From Pseudoalteromonas luteoviolacea NCIMB 1944 (lineage in GTDB: Bacteria > Pseudomonadota > Gammaproteobacteria > Enterobacterales > Alteromonadaceae), in contig NZ_AUXS01000023.1 of NCBI RefSeq assembly GCF_001625565.1, positions 1 to 48,130 on the forward strand: 48,130 bases of DNA, written 5' to 3'. The notes under the pieces were generated by a model. That model was not told the origin of the DNA, ran no database searches, and saw only the letters and a program-made list of their open reading frames with translations. Both the position numbers and the translations under genes were made by a program. Positions within the stretch are counted from its first letter, which is position 1. Each line of letters begins with the position of its first letter. This document shows, piece after piece, positions 9,746 to 18,587 of this stretch.

Positions 9746-11557
9746 ATGAAAACTCGTTATATATTACCAGCACTAGGACTTGTCTCAGCAAGCTGTTTTG
9801 CGCAAACCACCGCGCTTACAGAAGCGCAAATGATGCAATATACTAGCAAAACAAGTATGGCCACAATTGGTAAACGCGCTGAGCTGAACCTTGTGATTCA
9901 ACCTCAAGCAATGGCGGCATTCTCAGCCAACAACGCCAGCAATGTCATCACACAAACCGTGACACACCCCAACGCCAGCTATATAAAACTGCATTTTAAA
10001 AACATTAATTTAGCCGGTGGTGGCAAACTAGTTGTACGTTCAGAAGATGGCAGCGAGCGCTATGAGTACACTGAACACAACATGCGCGCAGCAACACTTA
10101 GCCAAAGTGACGACGGCGTAACAAGCTTCTCTGCCATGTCTATTTCTGCTGAAACAGCAGTAGTAGAATACACACCTGGCAGCCAAGTTAGTACAAGCCA
10201 AAACGCCATCATAGATTATTATGATCACGGCACTGAAAATGAACCACAAATGGCACCTGCTACGGATGTTGGGATCAGCTCTACGTGTGGTGCGATGGAG
10301 CGAAAAGACGTACAGTGCTGGGCAAACAGCAACCCTACTGAGTTTGAACGCAGCCGCCCTGTTGCACGTCTACTCATGAACGGTAGCGGACTATGTACCG
10401 GCTGGCGTGTTGGCCCTGATAACCGCATGTTTACCAATAACCACTGCGTAGAATCTGCATCCGAATTATCCAACACAGAAGTATGGTTCAACTACCAACA
10501 CACTTCATGTAATGGCTCTACCTTAGAGACCGTAGTAAAAGTTACCGGTAAAGACTTCCTTTCGACAGATTATACCCTTGATTATACGCTATTCACGATT
10601 AATGACTTCGCCAAAGCCCAGCCATTTGGCTACTTTGGATTAGACGTTCGTGATGCAACTCAAGGTGAACGTATCTATATCCCGCAGCACGGCTCAGGCA
10701 ATCCAAAAGAATTGTCCATTGAATCCGATCGCGACACGGATGGATTGTGTTCAGTCAATAACGCGAACGCCAATGGTAGAGGCACAGGTACAGATCTTGG
10801 CTACTACTGTGACACCATAGGTGGTTCATCTGGCTCTCCTGTACTTGCGGCATCTAGCAATAAGGTCATCGCACTACATCACTTGGGTGGCTGTCACAAC
10901 AAAGGGGCAAAAGTCAGCTTGATCTGGCCAAAAGTAGCAAGCCATTTCAACAATCAAATTCCGGATGGCGATAACAACAGCGATCCATTGCCAGTCGCGC
11001 AATTCACAGCTTCATGCACAGCGTTAAGCTGTAGCTTTGACGGAAGTGCTTCAAGCTCACCTAACGGGTCTATCAGCCAATACGAGTGGAGCTATGGAGA
11101 CACTTCAAGCAATGGCTTTGGTGCCAACGTAACTCATAGTTATGCAGCTTATGGCTCATACAACGTATCACTGACAGTCACAGATGCCAGCGGCGCATCA
11201 GCAACGACAACAAAACAAATACTGTTGACCGATCCAAACGAAGATCCAGCCAAGCTCATCAACGGTGTGGCGAAAGAAGGACTGCAAGGCGATAGATTGG
11301 CGACCGCATTTTACTATTTAGACTTGCCAGCAGGTGCTTCGAATGTCCAAGTGAGTATTTCTGGCGGTTCAGGTGATGCGGATCTGTATGTGAGAAAAGG
11401 CAGTAAGCCAACAACTTCAACTTACGACTGTCGCCCTTACAGATGGGGAAATAGCGAATCATGTAACATCACTGGTGGCGCAGGCAAGTACTGGGTCATG
11501 TTACGCGGCTATAGCGCTTATTCTAACGTGACACTGGTTGCGACCTATACTGAATAA
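9746..11557 (+). CDS. Secreted trypsin-like serine protease with PKD and PPC domains
   Basis: A 603-residue exported endopeptidase. A signal peptide (about residues 1-19, cleaved after CFA) leads into a pro-region of about 150 residues. The S1-type catalytic domain has the His in TNNHC (about residue 233), the Asp probably in the TDYTLDYT segment, and the nucleophile in GSSGSP (Ser362). Paired cysteines surround these motifs, as expected for an extracellular enzyme. A PKD domain (about 415-495) and a C-terminal pre-peptidase PPC domain (about 505-600, with GSGDADLYVRKG) follow. Such tails are usually removed or used for secretion and substrate binding in marine proteases, and export would be by type II secretion. 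It stands alone with its own terminator. Confidence 0.94.
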   Translation: MKTRYILPALGLVSASCFAQTTALTEAQMMQYTSKTSMATIGKRAELNLVIQPQAMAAFSANNASNVITQTVTHPNASYIKLHFKNINLAGGGKLVVRSEDGSERYEYTEHNMRAATLSQSDDGVTSFSAMSISAETAVVEYTPGSQVSTSQNAIIDYYDHGTENEPQMAPATDVGISSTCGAMERKDVQCWANSNPTEFERSRPVARLLMNGSGLCTGWRVGPDNRMFTNNHCVESASELSNTEVWFNYQHTSCNGSTLETVVKVTGKDFLSTDYTLDYTLFTINDFAKAQPFGYFGLDVRDATQGERIYIPQHGSGNPKELSIESDRDTDGLCSVNNANANGRGTGTDLGYYCDTIGGSSGSPVLAASSNKVIALHHLGGCHNKGAKVSLIWPKVASHFNNQIPDGDNNSDPLPVAQFTASCTALSCSFDGSASSSPNGSISQYEWSYGDTSSNGFGANVTHSYAAYGSYNVSLTVTDASGASATTTKQILLTDPNEDPAKLINGVAKEGLQGDRLATAFYYLDLPAGASNVQVSISGGSGDADLYVRKGSKPTTSTYDCRPYRWGNSESCNITGGAGKYWVMLRGYSAYSNVTLVATYTE

Positions 11558-11589
11558 GATCTCATTTTTATCAAACCAACCAATTGCAC

Positions 11590-11614
11590 AAGGCGGGTGA
11601 CCACTCGCCTTTTT
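11590..11614 (+). terminator. Intrinsic terminator of the protease gene
   Basis: A 9-bp stem with one G-T pair (AAGGCGGGT at 11590-11598 with ACTCGCCTT at 11603-11611), GACC loop, followed by five Ts. It lies 33 bases after the protease stop codon. Confidence 0.85.
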
Positions 11615-11630
11615 CCTAAAGAGCACAAAT

Positions 11631-14468
11631 TTACCAGGGGTGCCAAAGCCCGAACCAAGTGCGCCATTCATCTTCCCGGGCGTCACGAGAAAGACGAGAA
11701 AATCCCACATCTAGATACATATTGGAGATCCCTGCCGGCGCGTATTTAGCCGCACTACCAAGCACTTTTTGGCTTAAGTTCACTTGCCATTTTATACCCC
11801 AACTCTTTGCAAAGTTTTGGCTGTCCATTTGGTGACGTGCATAAAATAAACGCGGTTGCCCTGCACGCCAGCTAGTTGCAAACTCATAACCTAAGTAATG
11901 GGCACCCGATGTAAACATAAAAGGTAACTCAGCAACATGCTGCTGACTCCCACCCACACCACTGTATATACTGTTGGTCGCAAATCCACCAACGCTAAGC
12001 GCCTGTTCGGTACGGTAACGGTTACTCACATTGATGTACATAGGCCATTGCCACAACGCCACAGCCCCCTTGAGCATCATCTCATGGCCCGCGTTGTGCC
12101 CCCATATTTTCGCGCCATCCATCACAACATCCACAGAATATTGCTGCTGATCATGGTGATAAGAGACCTGATTGCCCGCCCAATAGCTATGCTCAAGATC
12201 TTGATAGCGTTGATCGGCCATATGCCAACCAACATAGGGCCGCCAGCGCCACTTTTGGCTGTGCTGTGCAAATGAAATATCCAATGTGTTGGACCAGGAT
12301 TTTCGCACAGCTTGAAAATTGCCAAACTCATCTCGCTGTACAGAGGTATCTAATTCACTCGCCTTTAGTTCGTTGCGAACGTCAAAGTTCCCCCACCGGT
12401 ATGCCATATCCAGATATCCACCTTGCAATACGTCATCGAAAAGAGATTGACTCACCCCCGCTTGCCAGCTCCAATGCTTGAGTATATCTGCGCCTGTGAT
12501 ACCGACACTGAGCACTTCTGTGCTTGCTAAAGCACCCTGTACAGACACAGCAAAAGACCAGTCTTGCAAGGTAGGGTCGTAATTTGCCACAGTTTGTGCA
12601 AAGCCAATGGGTAGGGCCTGTGCCTTTCGCTTGTCATCACTGTGTGTTGTCTCTTGAGTATCAAGTACCGTGACTTGCTGCACGTGTGCGTTCAAATTAG
12701 AGATCGCCATGAGTCTTGAGCCATATGGCGTACTCTCTAAAAAGAGTAACTGGTTGTTAAACTCACCTAATACCTCTTCATATACATGCTCCGCATCGCT
12801 TATTTGTTTTAATTCGTCCCTTTGCAGATGATAGTAATAGATGCCCAAGGCGCCTTTGCGCCCCATCACAAAATAGATCCCCGCACCGGTTTTGTCCCAG
12901 CGTGGCGACGCGATGTATTGGCTGTCGTCAAGTAATGGAACTTCCTTAGCCACCAATGTCGAGTCAGCCAAATCAGCAATATATAAACGCCACCCACGAC
13001 CTTGAGCTGCTTTTAAATAAGCCAATTGCTTACCACTTGGGCTGATCACAGGATGGTCGTAAACAGAGTTTAAGTCTCTCGAAAACAAAGGTATAACTTG
13101 CTGATCGGAGAGACTAATCTGAACCAATTGAGAAAAGCCATGCTCGGTGCGCTCTGCTATCACTAGAGACTCATTGATAATACTAAAACGCCGGACCCCA
13201 ATGCTGTTAGATAAACGCGTGACCTTGTCAGTGGGAATATGCCATTTGAAAAGCGCATTTGCCCAACCATGCTCCACCCTTTGCCGCGCGACAAAATAAA
13301 CAGTTTCCTCATCTAGCCATTGCGGATGGTAAATCCCGTTGAAGTCCACAGCCGCCAAAGTTGCTAATTTTTCATGTCGGAAGGACGCCGGATATTTGTC
13401 TGGTATATCGTCGGGATCGCGGGCCAATATCGCCGCTTGGCGCTGCTCAAATTGCTCAACCGCTTTGTGGTTTTTTTCACTGGCATAAACAACCAGTGAT
13501 ACTTGACCAGACTGAGTAGACTCCACAGCCAAAAATTGCTGTTTGTTTGCGGACAGTTGTATATCTCGAGCAGCAAACGTAAATTGCATGAATTCATACT
13601 GTTCAAGCACAGTACGCTGAGAAACTGACTGAATAGCCTGGTGGGTATACTCGGCTATAAAGCGTCGATATAGTTGTATTGCAGATTTGCCAAAGGCACC
13701 TTGAAATGCCGCTTCGAAGCTTCGACTCTCCACCCCATTTACTCTCGTCCATACAGCATCTAAAGTAGCCTCATCATATTCTTGCTCAAGCCAAGCCAAA
13801 AATCTTGCCCCTAATAAATACGCCATCGCGCTGGCACGAAAGCTTCCGTCTCCATGACTTAGGGCATGATAGGGCAGCAAAGCACCTTGGCGAGCAAAAG
13901 TTTGCAATAGCGCTTCAGAGTAGTTGTCATATAAACGGCCCTGACCCGTCAGCTTAGATTCCTGCAACGTCGCGTAACCCTCAGCAACCCAGCGCGGCAA
14001 CACAGCATCTGCCAAATCAAAACTATCGCTCACATCTCGTAACCACTGTCGAGCAGGGTGTCTGTTTGGCTGCGATAAATGTACTAAGTGAATATATTCG
14101 TGAAGTACCAATAACTTTAACCAACTAGGGTTGTATGCTATTGCCGTATCTGATTGCGGTGGTGTGACATACAAGGCCATAAACGGGCTATCAGAACTTG
14201 GTAAAGCAAACCCATTTGGCAAATTGAAAGGGTCGATCACTATGGCGTCAATAATGACCTCGAGCGCCCGACCTTGCTGACTTAATACCTCACTGCGAAC
14301 TCGTTCCAGCTCCTTTACTGACGCTTCAGCCCAAACTGAGTAAGGCGGTTGGTAATGCACTCGAAAATGAGGGCTTTGAATGGTCTTCCAATCACTTTTT
14401 CCCGCCTGAGAAGGTGTCGCAAAGAGCCACACAGACACCATTAGAATAAGTTGTATACTGACGCGCAT
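11631..14468 (-). CDS. HExxH peptidase-like / beta-propeller / C-terminal barrel-like exported protein
   Basis: A 945-residue exported protein (signal peptide about residues 1-22, cut after SQA). The N-terminal domain has a gluzincin signature: HEYIH at 123-127 and a likely third zinc ligand, Glu163, in WVAEGYAT, as in peptidase-MA-like families. The middle (about 290-620) resembles TolB/DPP-IV-type propeller repeats (phrases such as SPSGKQLAYLKA and SPRWDKTGAGIYFV). The last ~270 residues alternate aromatic and polar residues in beta-strand fashion and end in Trp, as outer-membrane barrels often do. It lies 66 bases after a small membrane-protein gene that follows a Fur-box-like site. No characterised homologue is recognised. 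It may be a surface-anchored metalloprotease. Confidence 0.8.
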   Translation of the reverse strand: MRVSIQLILMVSVWLFATPSQAGKSDWKTIQSPHFRVHYQPPYSVWAEASVKELERVRSEVLSQQGRALEVIIDAIVIDPFNLPNGFALPSSDSPFMALYVTPPQSDTAIAYNPSWLKLLVLHEYIHLVHLSQPNRHPARQWLRDVSDSFDLADAVLPRWVAEGYATLQESKLTGQGRLYDNYSEALLQTFARQGALLPYHALSHGDGSFRASAMAYLLGARFLAWLEQEYDEATLDAVWTRVNGVESRSFEAAFQGAFGKSAIQLYRRFIAEYTHQAIQSVSQRTVLEQYEFMQFTFAARDIQLSANKQQFLAVESTQSGQVSLVVYASEKNHKAVEQFEQRQAAILARDPDDIPDKYPASFRHEKLATLAAVDFNGIYHPQWLDEETVYFVARQRVEHGWANALFKWHIPTDKVTRLSNSIGVRRFSIINESLVIAERTEHGFSQLVQISLSDQQVIPLFSRDLNSVYDHPVISPSGKQLAYLKAAQGRGWRLYIADLADSTLVAKEVPLLDDSQYIASPRWDKTGAGIYFVMGRKGALGIYYYHLQRDELKQISDAEHVYEEVLGEFNNQLLFLESTPYGSRLMAISNLNAHVQQVTVLDTQETTHSDDKRKAQALPIGFAQTVANYDPTLQDWSFAVSVQGALASTEVLSVGITGADILKHWSWQAGVSQSLFDDVLQGGYLDMAYRWGNFDVRNELKASELDTSVQRDEFGNFQAVRKSWSNTLDISFAQHSQKWRWRPYVGWHMADQRYQDLEHSYWAGNQVSYHHDQQQYSVDVVMDGAKIWGHNAGHEMMLKGAVALWQWPMYINVSNRYRTEQALSVGGFATNSIYSGVGGSQQHVAELPFMFTSGAHYLGYEFATSWRAGQPRLFYARHQMDSQNFAKSWGIKWQVNLSQKVLGSAAKYAPAGISNMYLDVGFSRLSRDAREDEWRTWFGLWHPW

Positions 14469-14533
14469 TGAATATCCTTGGTACTACCATATTGATAGTA
14501 AACCTTATGCCAATTTTTGGCGTCAAGGAAGGG

Positions 14534-14776
14534 CTAATCATGTCGTGCCAGCGCACCCAAGGAAGTGAACAAGGTCAAAATTGCACCCACAACCACAAAT
14601 GCAATCATTGAAAATGGCGCGCTCAGCCCAAGGGCAAATTTAGCACTCGCCATCGCCGCAGCGACAGCCCACACACTCAACCGGCTCAGCCAACGCTTGG
14701 TATGACTAGGCAATTGAATATGCTTTAGGGCAAAACTCATCACAAGAAAAGCGATAAACGGATATAACACCAACAC
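14534..14776 (-). CDS. Small hypothetical membrane protein
   Basis: An 80-residue protein with three hydrophobic stretches (about residues 2-16, 33-50 and 54-73), so probably inner-membrane. The start is GTG, supported by a strong GAGGAG ribosome site 5-6 bases upstream. No family is recognised. A near-consensus Fur box lies about 90 bases upstream, so it may be iron-repressed together with the large peptidase-like gene that follows it. Confidence 0.65.
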   Translation of the reverse strand: MLVLYPFIAFLVMSFALKHIQLPSHTKRWLSRLSVWAVAAAMASAKFALGLSAPFSMIAFVVVGAILTLFTSLGALARHD

Positions 14777-14863
14777 AATACACTCCTCGCTGAATACTTA
14801 AGTCAAATTCAGAAACTTCCCGGTTAGAATGTCACTGACTCTCGTTGAGCGTTAATTATATGG

Positions 14864-14880
14864 TAATGATAATTATTATC
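14864..14880. promoter_or_regulatory. Fur-box-like site
   Basis: TAATGATAATTATTATC matches the classic GATAATGATAATCATTATC Fur consensus with few differences. It overlaps the last codons of the sensor kinase gene and is placed to control the minus-strand genes ending at 14534 and 11631. Confidence 0.55.
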
Positions 14881-16162
14881 AACTAGGGAGTGTAATTTTC
14901 ACTTCCGCCCCGTGTAAACCATTGCTTACTGTTAGGCTCCCTTCATGCTGCTCGATAATACGTCGGCTTAGCGTTAAGCCAATCCCTTGCCCTGTGCTCT
15001 TGGTGGTATAAAACGGCGTCATGGCATTTTCTATATTGGCAAATCCACCGCCCTGATCTGTAATGGTTATCACAACATGGGCTGCCTGATAGCCCGCTTG
15101 AATGCTGACTGTTTTGCCTTGTGGGCCTTGTTTTGCATTCGCCTCGGCGGCATTACTCAGTAAATTAATTAACGCTTGCTCTAATAACTGAGGATCACAC
15201 TGACAAACCCGTACTGTGCAATCCAATAGCAGGGTTTGATCTTGATATATCTGTGCGATAAGTGCTTTGACAGACATCAATAAATCTTTGAGCACCACCT
15301 GTTTTGTGTGTAACTCAAGTGGCTTGGAGAGCTCACTGAAACGACCCACAAATTGCTGTAAGTGATAACAACGCTGATCAATAACCGACAGCGCTTGCTG
15401 ATCTCTTGGCAAGGTCATTTTACTCTGTAAGCTTTGCGCTAAAGAACTAACGGGCGTTAAGGTGTTATTTATCTCGTGGCTGATAACTCGAATCAAGTTC
15501 TGCCATGCTGTCAGCTCTTGGTGACGTAGTGCTTTTCTGATATCCATGGCAATAAGCAAGCTATAACGCTTGCCCTGTTCATAAAATTCACTGCTGCTTA
15601 TTGTCCAACTCGTGTTTAGTGTTCGATTTAAAAACTGCCAGTGATCGTTATCTCGAGCCAGCCCTAGTACCTGAGCGTCACGCCCTTTCTCTAACTGCCA
15701 AGACCTGTGGTATATCACCTCAAAAGCAGGGTTTGCATAACTAAGTTTATTGTCTTCGTCAAACACCAGGATAGGGCTTGGCAGCTTATCTATGAGCTGA
15801 TAAATAACATAAATATGGCTATTGTAGCGCGCTTTTTGGCTGTGTAGCTCATCGCTCAGTGCCACTAATTCACGTTCAAATTTCGCTACTGCGCCACTGC
15901 GATAATGCGGCTTGAGCTGGTAAGTAAAATCAGCTTGTTGCAGCGCTTCTATTTGAATACTTGCGCGCTTAAAAACGCCGCTAAGGCGACCCAATAATAA
16001 ATTAGAAACGCTCTGAAGGCAGGCAAATATGAGTATCGCAACTAGGATAGTGACCCACGACGCAAAGAGCCATTCCTTGACAAAAAAGCCACCGAGTACA
16101 CTCACTAACCCATTGAGCAGCATAAAATATAGGGCTAGCACTCGCTCAAAATTAGCCGACAT
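14879..16162 (-). CDS. NtrY-like sensor histidine kinase
   Basis: A 427-residue membrane kinase. Two N-terminal helices (about residues 9-27 and 33-52) with almost no periplasmic loop suggest it senses within the membrane or cytoplasm. A PAS-like domain (about 118-200) precedes the dimerisation domain, whose phospho-acceptor is His229 in VISHEINNTLTPV. The HATPase part shows the N box (LINLLSNAAEANAK), DQGGGF and GIGLTLSRRI. Its start overlaps the end of the response-regulator gene by 11 bases, so they are co-translated. Its partner is the sigma-54 activator upstream. Confidence 0.93.
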   Translation of the reverse strand: MSANFERVLALYFMLLNGLVSVLGGFFVKEWLFASWVTILVAILIFACLQSVSNLLLGRLSGVFKRASIQIEALQQADFTYQLKPHYRSGAVAKFERELVALSDELHSQKARYNSHIYVIYQLIDKLPSPILVFDEDNKLSYANPAFEVIYHRSWQLEKGRDAQVLGLARDNDHWQFLNRTLNTSWTISSSEFYEQGKRYSLLIAMDIRKALRHQELTAWQNLIRVISHEINNTLTPVSSLAQSLQSKMTLPRDQQALSVIDQRCYHLQQFVGRFSELSKPLELHTKQVVLKDLLMSVKALIAQIYQDQTLLLDCTVRVCQCDPQLLEQALINLLSNAAEANAKQGPQGKTVSIQAGYQAAHVVITITDQGGGFANIENAMTPFYTTKSTGQGIGLTLSRRIIEQHEGSLTVSNGLHGAEVKITLPS

Positions 16163-17543
16163 CTTTTAGACCATATTTATCCAAACGGCGATATAGCGAA
16201 GACTTGGTTAACCCTAACCGCTGTGCAGCTTGGCTGATCACGCCACACTCTTCTTCCAACACTTGCATGATCAGGTTTTTTTCCATATCAGCCAAAGTGC
16301 ACGAGGTGTCTTCTAATCGAGTCTGAACACCTTTTGAAGCGGCAGGCTGCTTTGCCAATCGCAATTGACAATCCTCCACGCAGATCTGCTGCCCTTCACT
16401 CATTAATAGCGCGCGCTCCATTACATGGCTAAGCTCGCGAATGTTGCCTGGCCAAGGATAAGCTTTCAGTGCGCTTTTGACCTCAACTGCCAACTCTTTA
16501 TCAGTGATCCCATAACGCTTCGCATGCTGTGCAAGCAAATGTTTAGCCAATGGAACAATATCCGCCTCGCGTTCACGTAAAGGGGGCAACTCAAACACCA
16601 AGGTATTAATACGGTAAAATAAGTCTCTGCGAAAAGTACCTTGTTCGATACAGGTGGGCAAATTAGCATTGGTTGCGCAAATTAAACGGATATCGCTGCG
16701 GGTCGTTTGGCTGCTTCCCAACGCCTCGTATTCACCCGTTTCTAACACTCGCAGTAATTTTGCTTGTAAAGGCAAAGATAAAGTCGCTATTTCATCCATA
16801 AAGAGCGTACCGCCTGACGCTTTGGTAAAGCGGCCAGTCCGATTCTGCTTCGCGTCAGTAAACGCCCCTTTCACATGGCCAAACAGTTCACTTTCAAATA
16901 ATGATTCGGCCAATGCCCCCATATTCACACTGACAAGTGGCCCGTGTGCTCGCAGGGAATGACGATGAAGCCATGAAACAATATGACTTTTACCTACACC
17001 ACTTTCGCCACAAAGTAAGATGCTGGCATCAGACCTCGCAACCCTTTCAAGCTTTTTTTGCAGTGCTCGCATGCTCGCGGATTGCCAAACAAACTCAGTG
17101 ACTGGCTGCGACGTTCGGGTCTCTTGGTTGGCAATATGAGATAACTGGGTTTGCTGTCGAGTTTGTAGCTTGAGCTGCTGCTGAATTGAAGTTAAAAGCG
17201 CTGTGTTTTGCCACGGCTTCTCTATAAAGTCACTGGCCCCGAGCTGCAGTGCCCTAACCGCAAGATTGATGTTTCCCCAACCGGTAATACACAGCACGGC
17301 AGGTGCATTATCTTGCTCTTTCAACCAAGTCAAAAAGTCCAGTCCTTCTTGTCCTGAGGTTGTATCCTTAGAAAAGTTCATATCCAGCAAAATAATGGCA
17401 ACAGCTTTTACACTGAGCAGCTGTTTAGCTATATCTGGGGAATCGGCTTCCAATACTTTGAAGCCTTGATCTTCAAGAAAGTAAGCTGCGCTTAGTCGCA
17501 CCTCAATATTATCATCGATGATCAGAATGGTTGGCACTGACAT
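16152..17543 (-). CDS. NtrC-type sigma-54-dependent response regulator
   Basis: A 463-residue activator with three domains. A receiver domain (phospho-acceptor Asp54 in ILLDMN) is followed by an AAA+ domain with Walker A GESGVGKS and Walker B GGTLFMDEI, and by a C-terminal Fis-type helix-turn-helix (AAQRLGLTKSSLYRRL). The sigma-54 contact loop reads GAFTDA instead of the textbook GAFTGA. It is the first gene of the pair with the kinase. Its ribosome site (TTAGGG) lies inside a perfect inverted repeat at 17552-17574. The nearest sigma-54-like promoter in the window belongs to the ABC/RND export operon, which I take as the probable target. Confidence 0.95.
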   Translation of the reverse strand: MSVPTILIIDDNIEVRLSAAYFLEDQGFKVLEADSPDIAKQLLSVKAVAIILLDMNFSKDTTSGQEGLDFLTWLKEQDNAPAVLCITGWGNINLAVRALQLGASDFIEKPWQNTALLTSIQQQLKLQTRQQTQLSHIANQETRTSQPVTEFVWQSASMRALQKKLERVARSDASILLCGESGVGKSHIVSWLHRHSLRAHGPLVSVNMGALAESLFESELFGHVKGAFTDAKQNRTGRFTKASGGTLFMDEIATLSLPLQAKLLRVLETGEYEALGSSQTTRSDIRLICATNANLPTCIEQGTFRRDLFYRINTLVFELPPLREREADIVPLAKHLLAQHAKRYGITDKELAVEVKSALKAYPWPGNIRELSHVMERALLMSEGQQICVEDCQLRLAKQPAASKGVQTRLEDTSCTLADMEKNLIMQVLEEECGVISQAAQRLGLTKSSLYRRLDKYGLKDVG

Positions 17544-17551
17544 AAATGTAC

Positions 17552-17574
17552 CCTAACGTTCACTTCACGTTAGG
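17552..17574. promoter_or_regulatory. Inverted repeat overlapping the regulator's ribosome site
   Basis: CCTAACGT (17552-17559) and ACGTTAGG (17567-17574) form a perfect 8-bp dyad with a 7-base spacer. It begins 8 bases before the start codon and includes the likely Shine-Dalgarno bases AGGG. There is no T-run, so it is not a standard terminator. It could be an operator or an RNA hairpin limiting translation. Confidence 0.55.
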
Positions 17575-17602
17575 ATACGTCAATCAAGCTAATTGGAAAA
17601 GT

Positions 17603-18454
17603 TTAACACCAGCGTATTGTTGTAGTTAACGTGTGACTTTGACCAGGTTCGACAGTTGCAATATCTTCCAGTACATTAGCAGCTTCTAAACACAGCATGC
17701 TCAAGTACTCTTCGTCTTGAAAATTGCTTAGACGCTTAGATTTGTCAATCCAAGGGTTCCACAGTACACAAGATGTCGAGTTTTCACGGCCAACTTCAAT
17801 AGTGCCTTCTGGCGTATGGATAAACTGAACTGGCGCCGCTTGCGTGTAAACCATATCGGTTTCTCGTGCAAACCCAACCTGCTCTGATTGCGCAAAAGGC
17901 CCTTCACCAAACTCGATATATTTTGCCCCTTGCAAACCGTCAACTGTGGTGTTTTTAATATTGGAGGTTGGAAAATAGGTATGTAGCGCTTGTGTCAATG
18001 AAAAAGGTGATTGACCTAAGTTAGTGTTCGTCAGCCTTACCTCTAATTGTTCACTCAAAATAAATTCGACTTCCAATTTAGATTCATGTGGCCAATACTC
18101 CCTGCCAACTTGCATCATGGGTAGCGACAGTGAAATGCGCACAGCTTCCGATGTTTCAGTCACTTGCTCAGCACGCCACACAATTTTTCGTGCAAATCCA
18201 TGAGCTGGCCAGTCTGCGTTTTCATGCACGCCAAACCAAGGCCAACAAATTGGGATACCGCCGCGTACAGATTTTCCTTCTTGATAATCCTCATCTGCCG
18301 ACACCCACAGTAAGTCGCTCTTACCATTCGGGGTAAACTCTGTAATTTGCGCACCTTGTAAAAATATTTTTGCCTGACACAGGGGGCTATTAACCTCAAA
18401 ATACTCTAGCCCGGTATCAGTTCTTGCTAATTTTACTGAGTCGGAAAATTCCAT
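17603..18454 (-). CDS. yeaD: D-hexose-6-phosphate mutarotase
   Basis: A 283-residue cytosolic aldose-1-epimerase-like enzyme that interconverts the anomers of glucose-6-phosphate and similar sugar phosphates. Family marks are RGGIPICWPWFG (about residues 64-75), a HGFAR motif with a probable catalytic His (about 85-89), and LTQALHTYF (about 160). The length is that of the YeaD family. It lies 59 bases upstream of the response-regulator gene on the same strand but is functionally unrelated. Its upstream region contains TGATCTTCAAC, also found in the dyad between the chemoreceptor and porin genes. Confidence 0.93.
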   Translation of the reverse strand: MEFSDSVKLARTDTGLEYFEVNSPLCQAKIFLQGAQITEFTPNGKSDLLWVSADEDYQEGKSVRGGIPICWPWFGVHENADWPAHGFARKIVWRAEQVTETSEAVRISLSLPMMQVGREYWPHESKLEVEFILSEQLEVRLTNTNLGQSPFSLTQALHTYFPTSNIKNTTVDGLQGAKYIEFGEGPFAQSEQVGFARETDMVYTQAAPVQFIHTPEGTIEVGRENSTSCVLWNPWIDKSKRLSNFQDEEYLSMLCLEAANVLEDIATVEPGQSHTLTTTIRWC

Positions 18455-18535
18455 GATCCACCTTTAAATTTTATTCAACTGTCCTTACATTACCGAGCCG
18501 TCTCCACAGAGTAAACATGAATTGCTCACTATGAA

Positions 18536-18546
18536 TGATCTTCAAC
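18536..18546. promoter_or_regulatory. Shared 11-base word upstream of mutarotase
   Basis: TGATCTTCAAC is identical to bases 20585-20595, which lie inside a larger dyad before the porin gene. It sits 82 bases upstream of the mutarotase start. It may be an operator half-site for a common regulator. Confidence 0.3.
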
Positions 18547-18587
18547 AATTTTGTATAAAATAACAGCACGTTAGCATAATTTATCAA

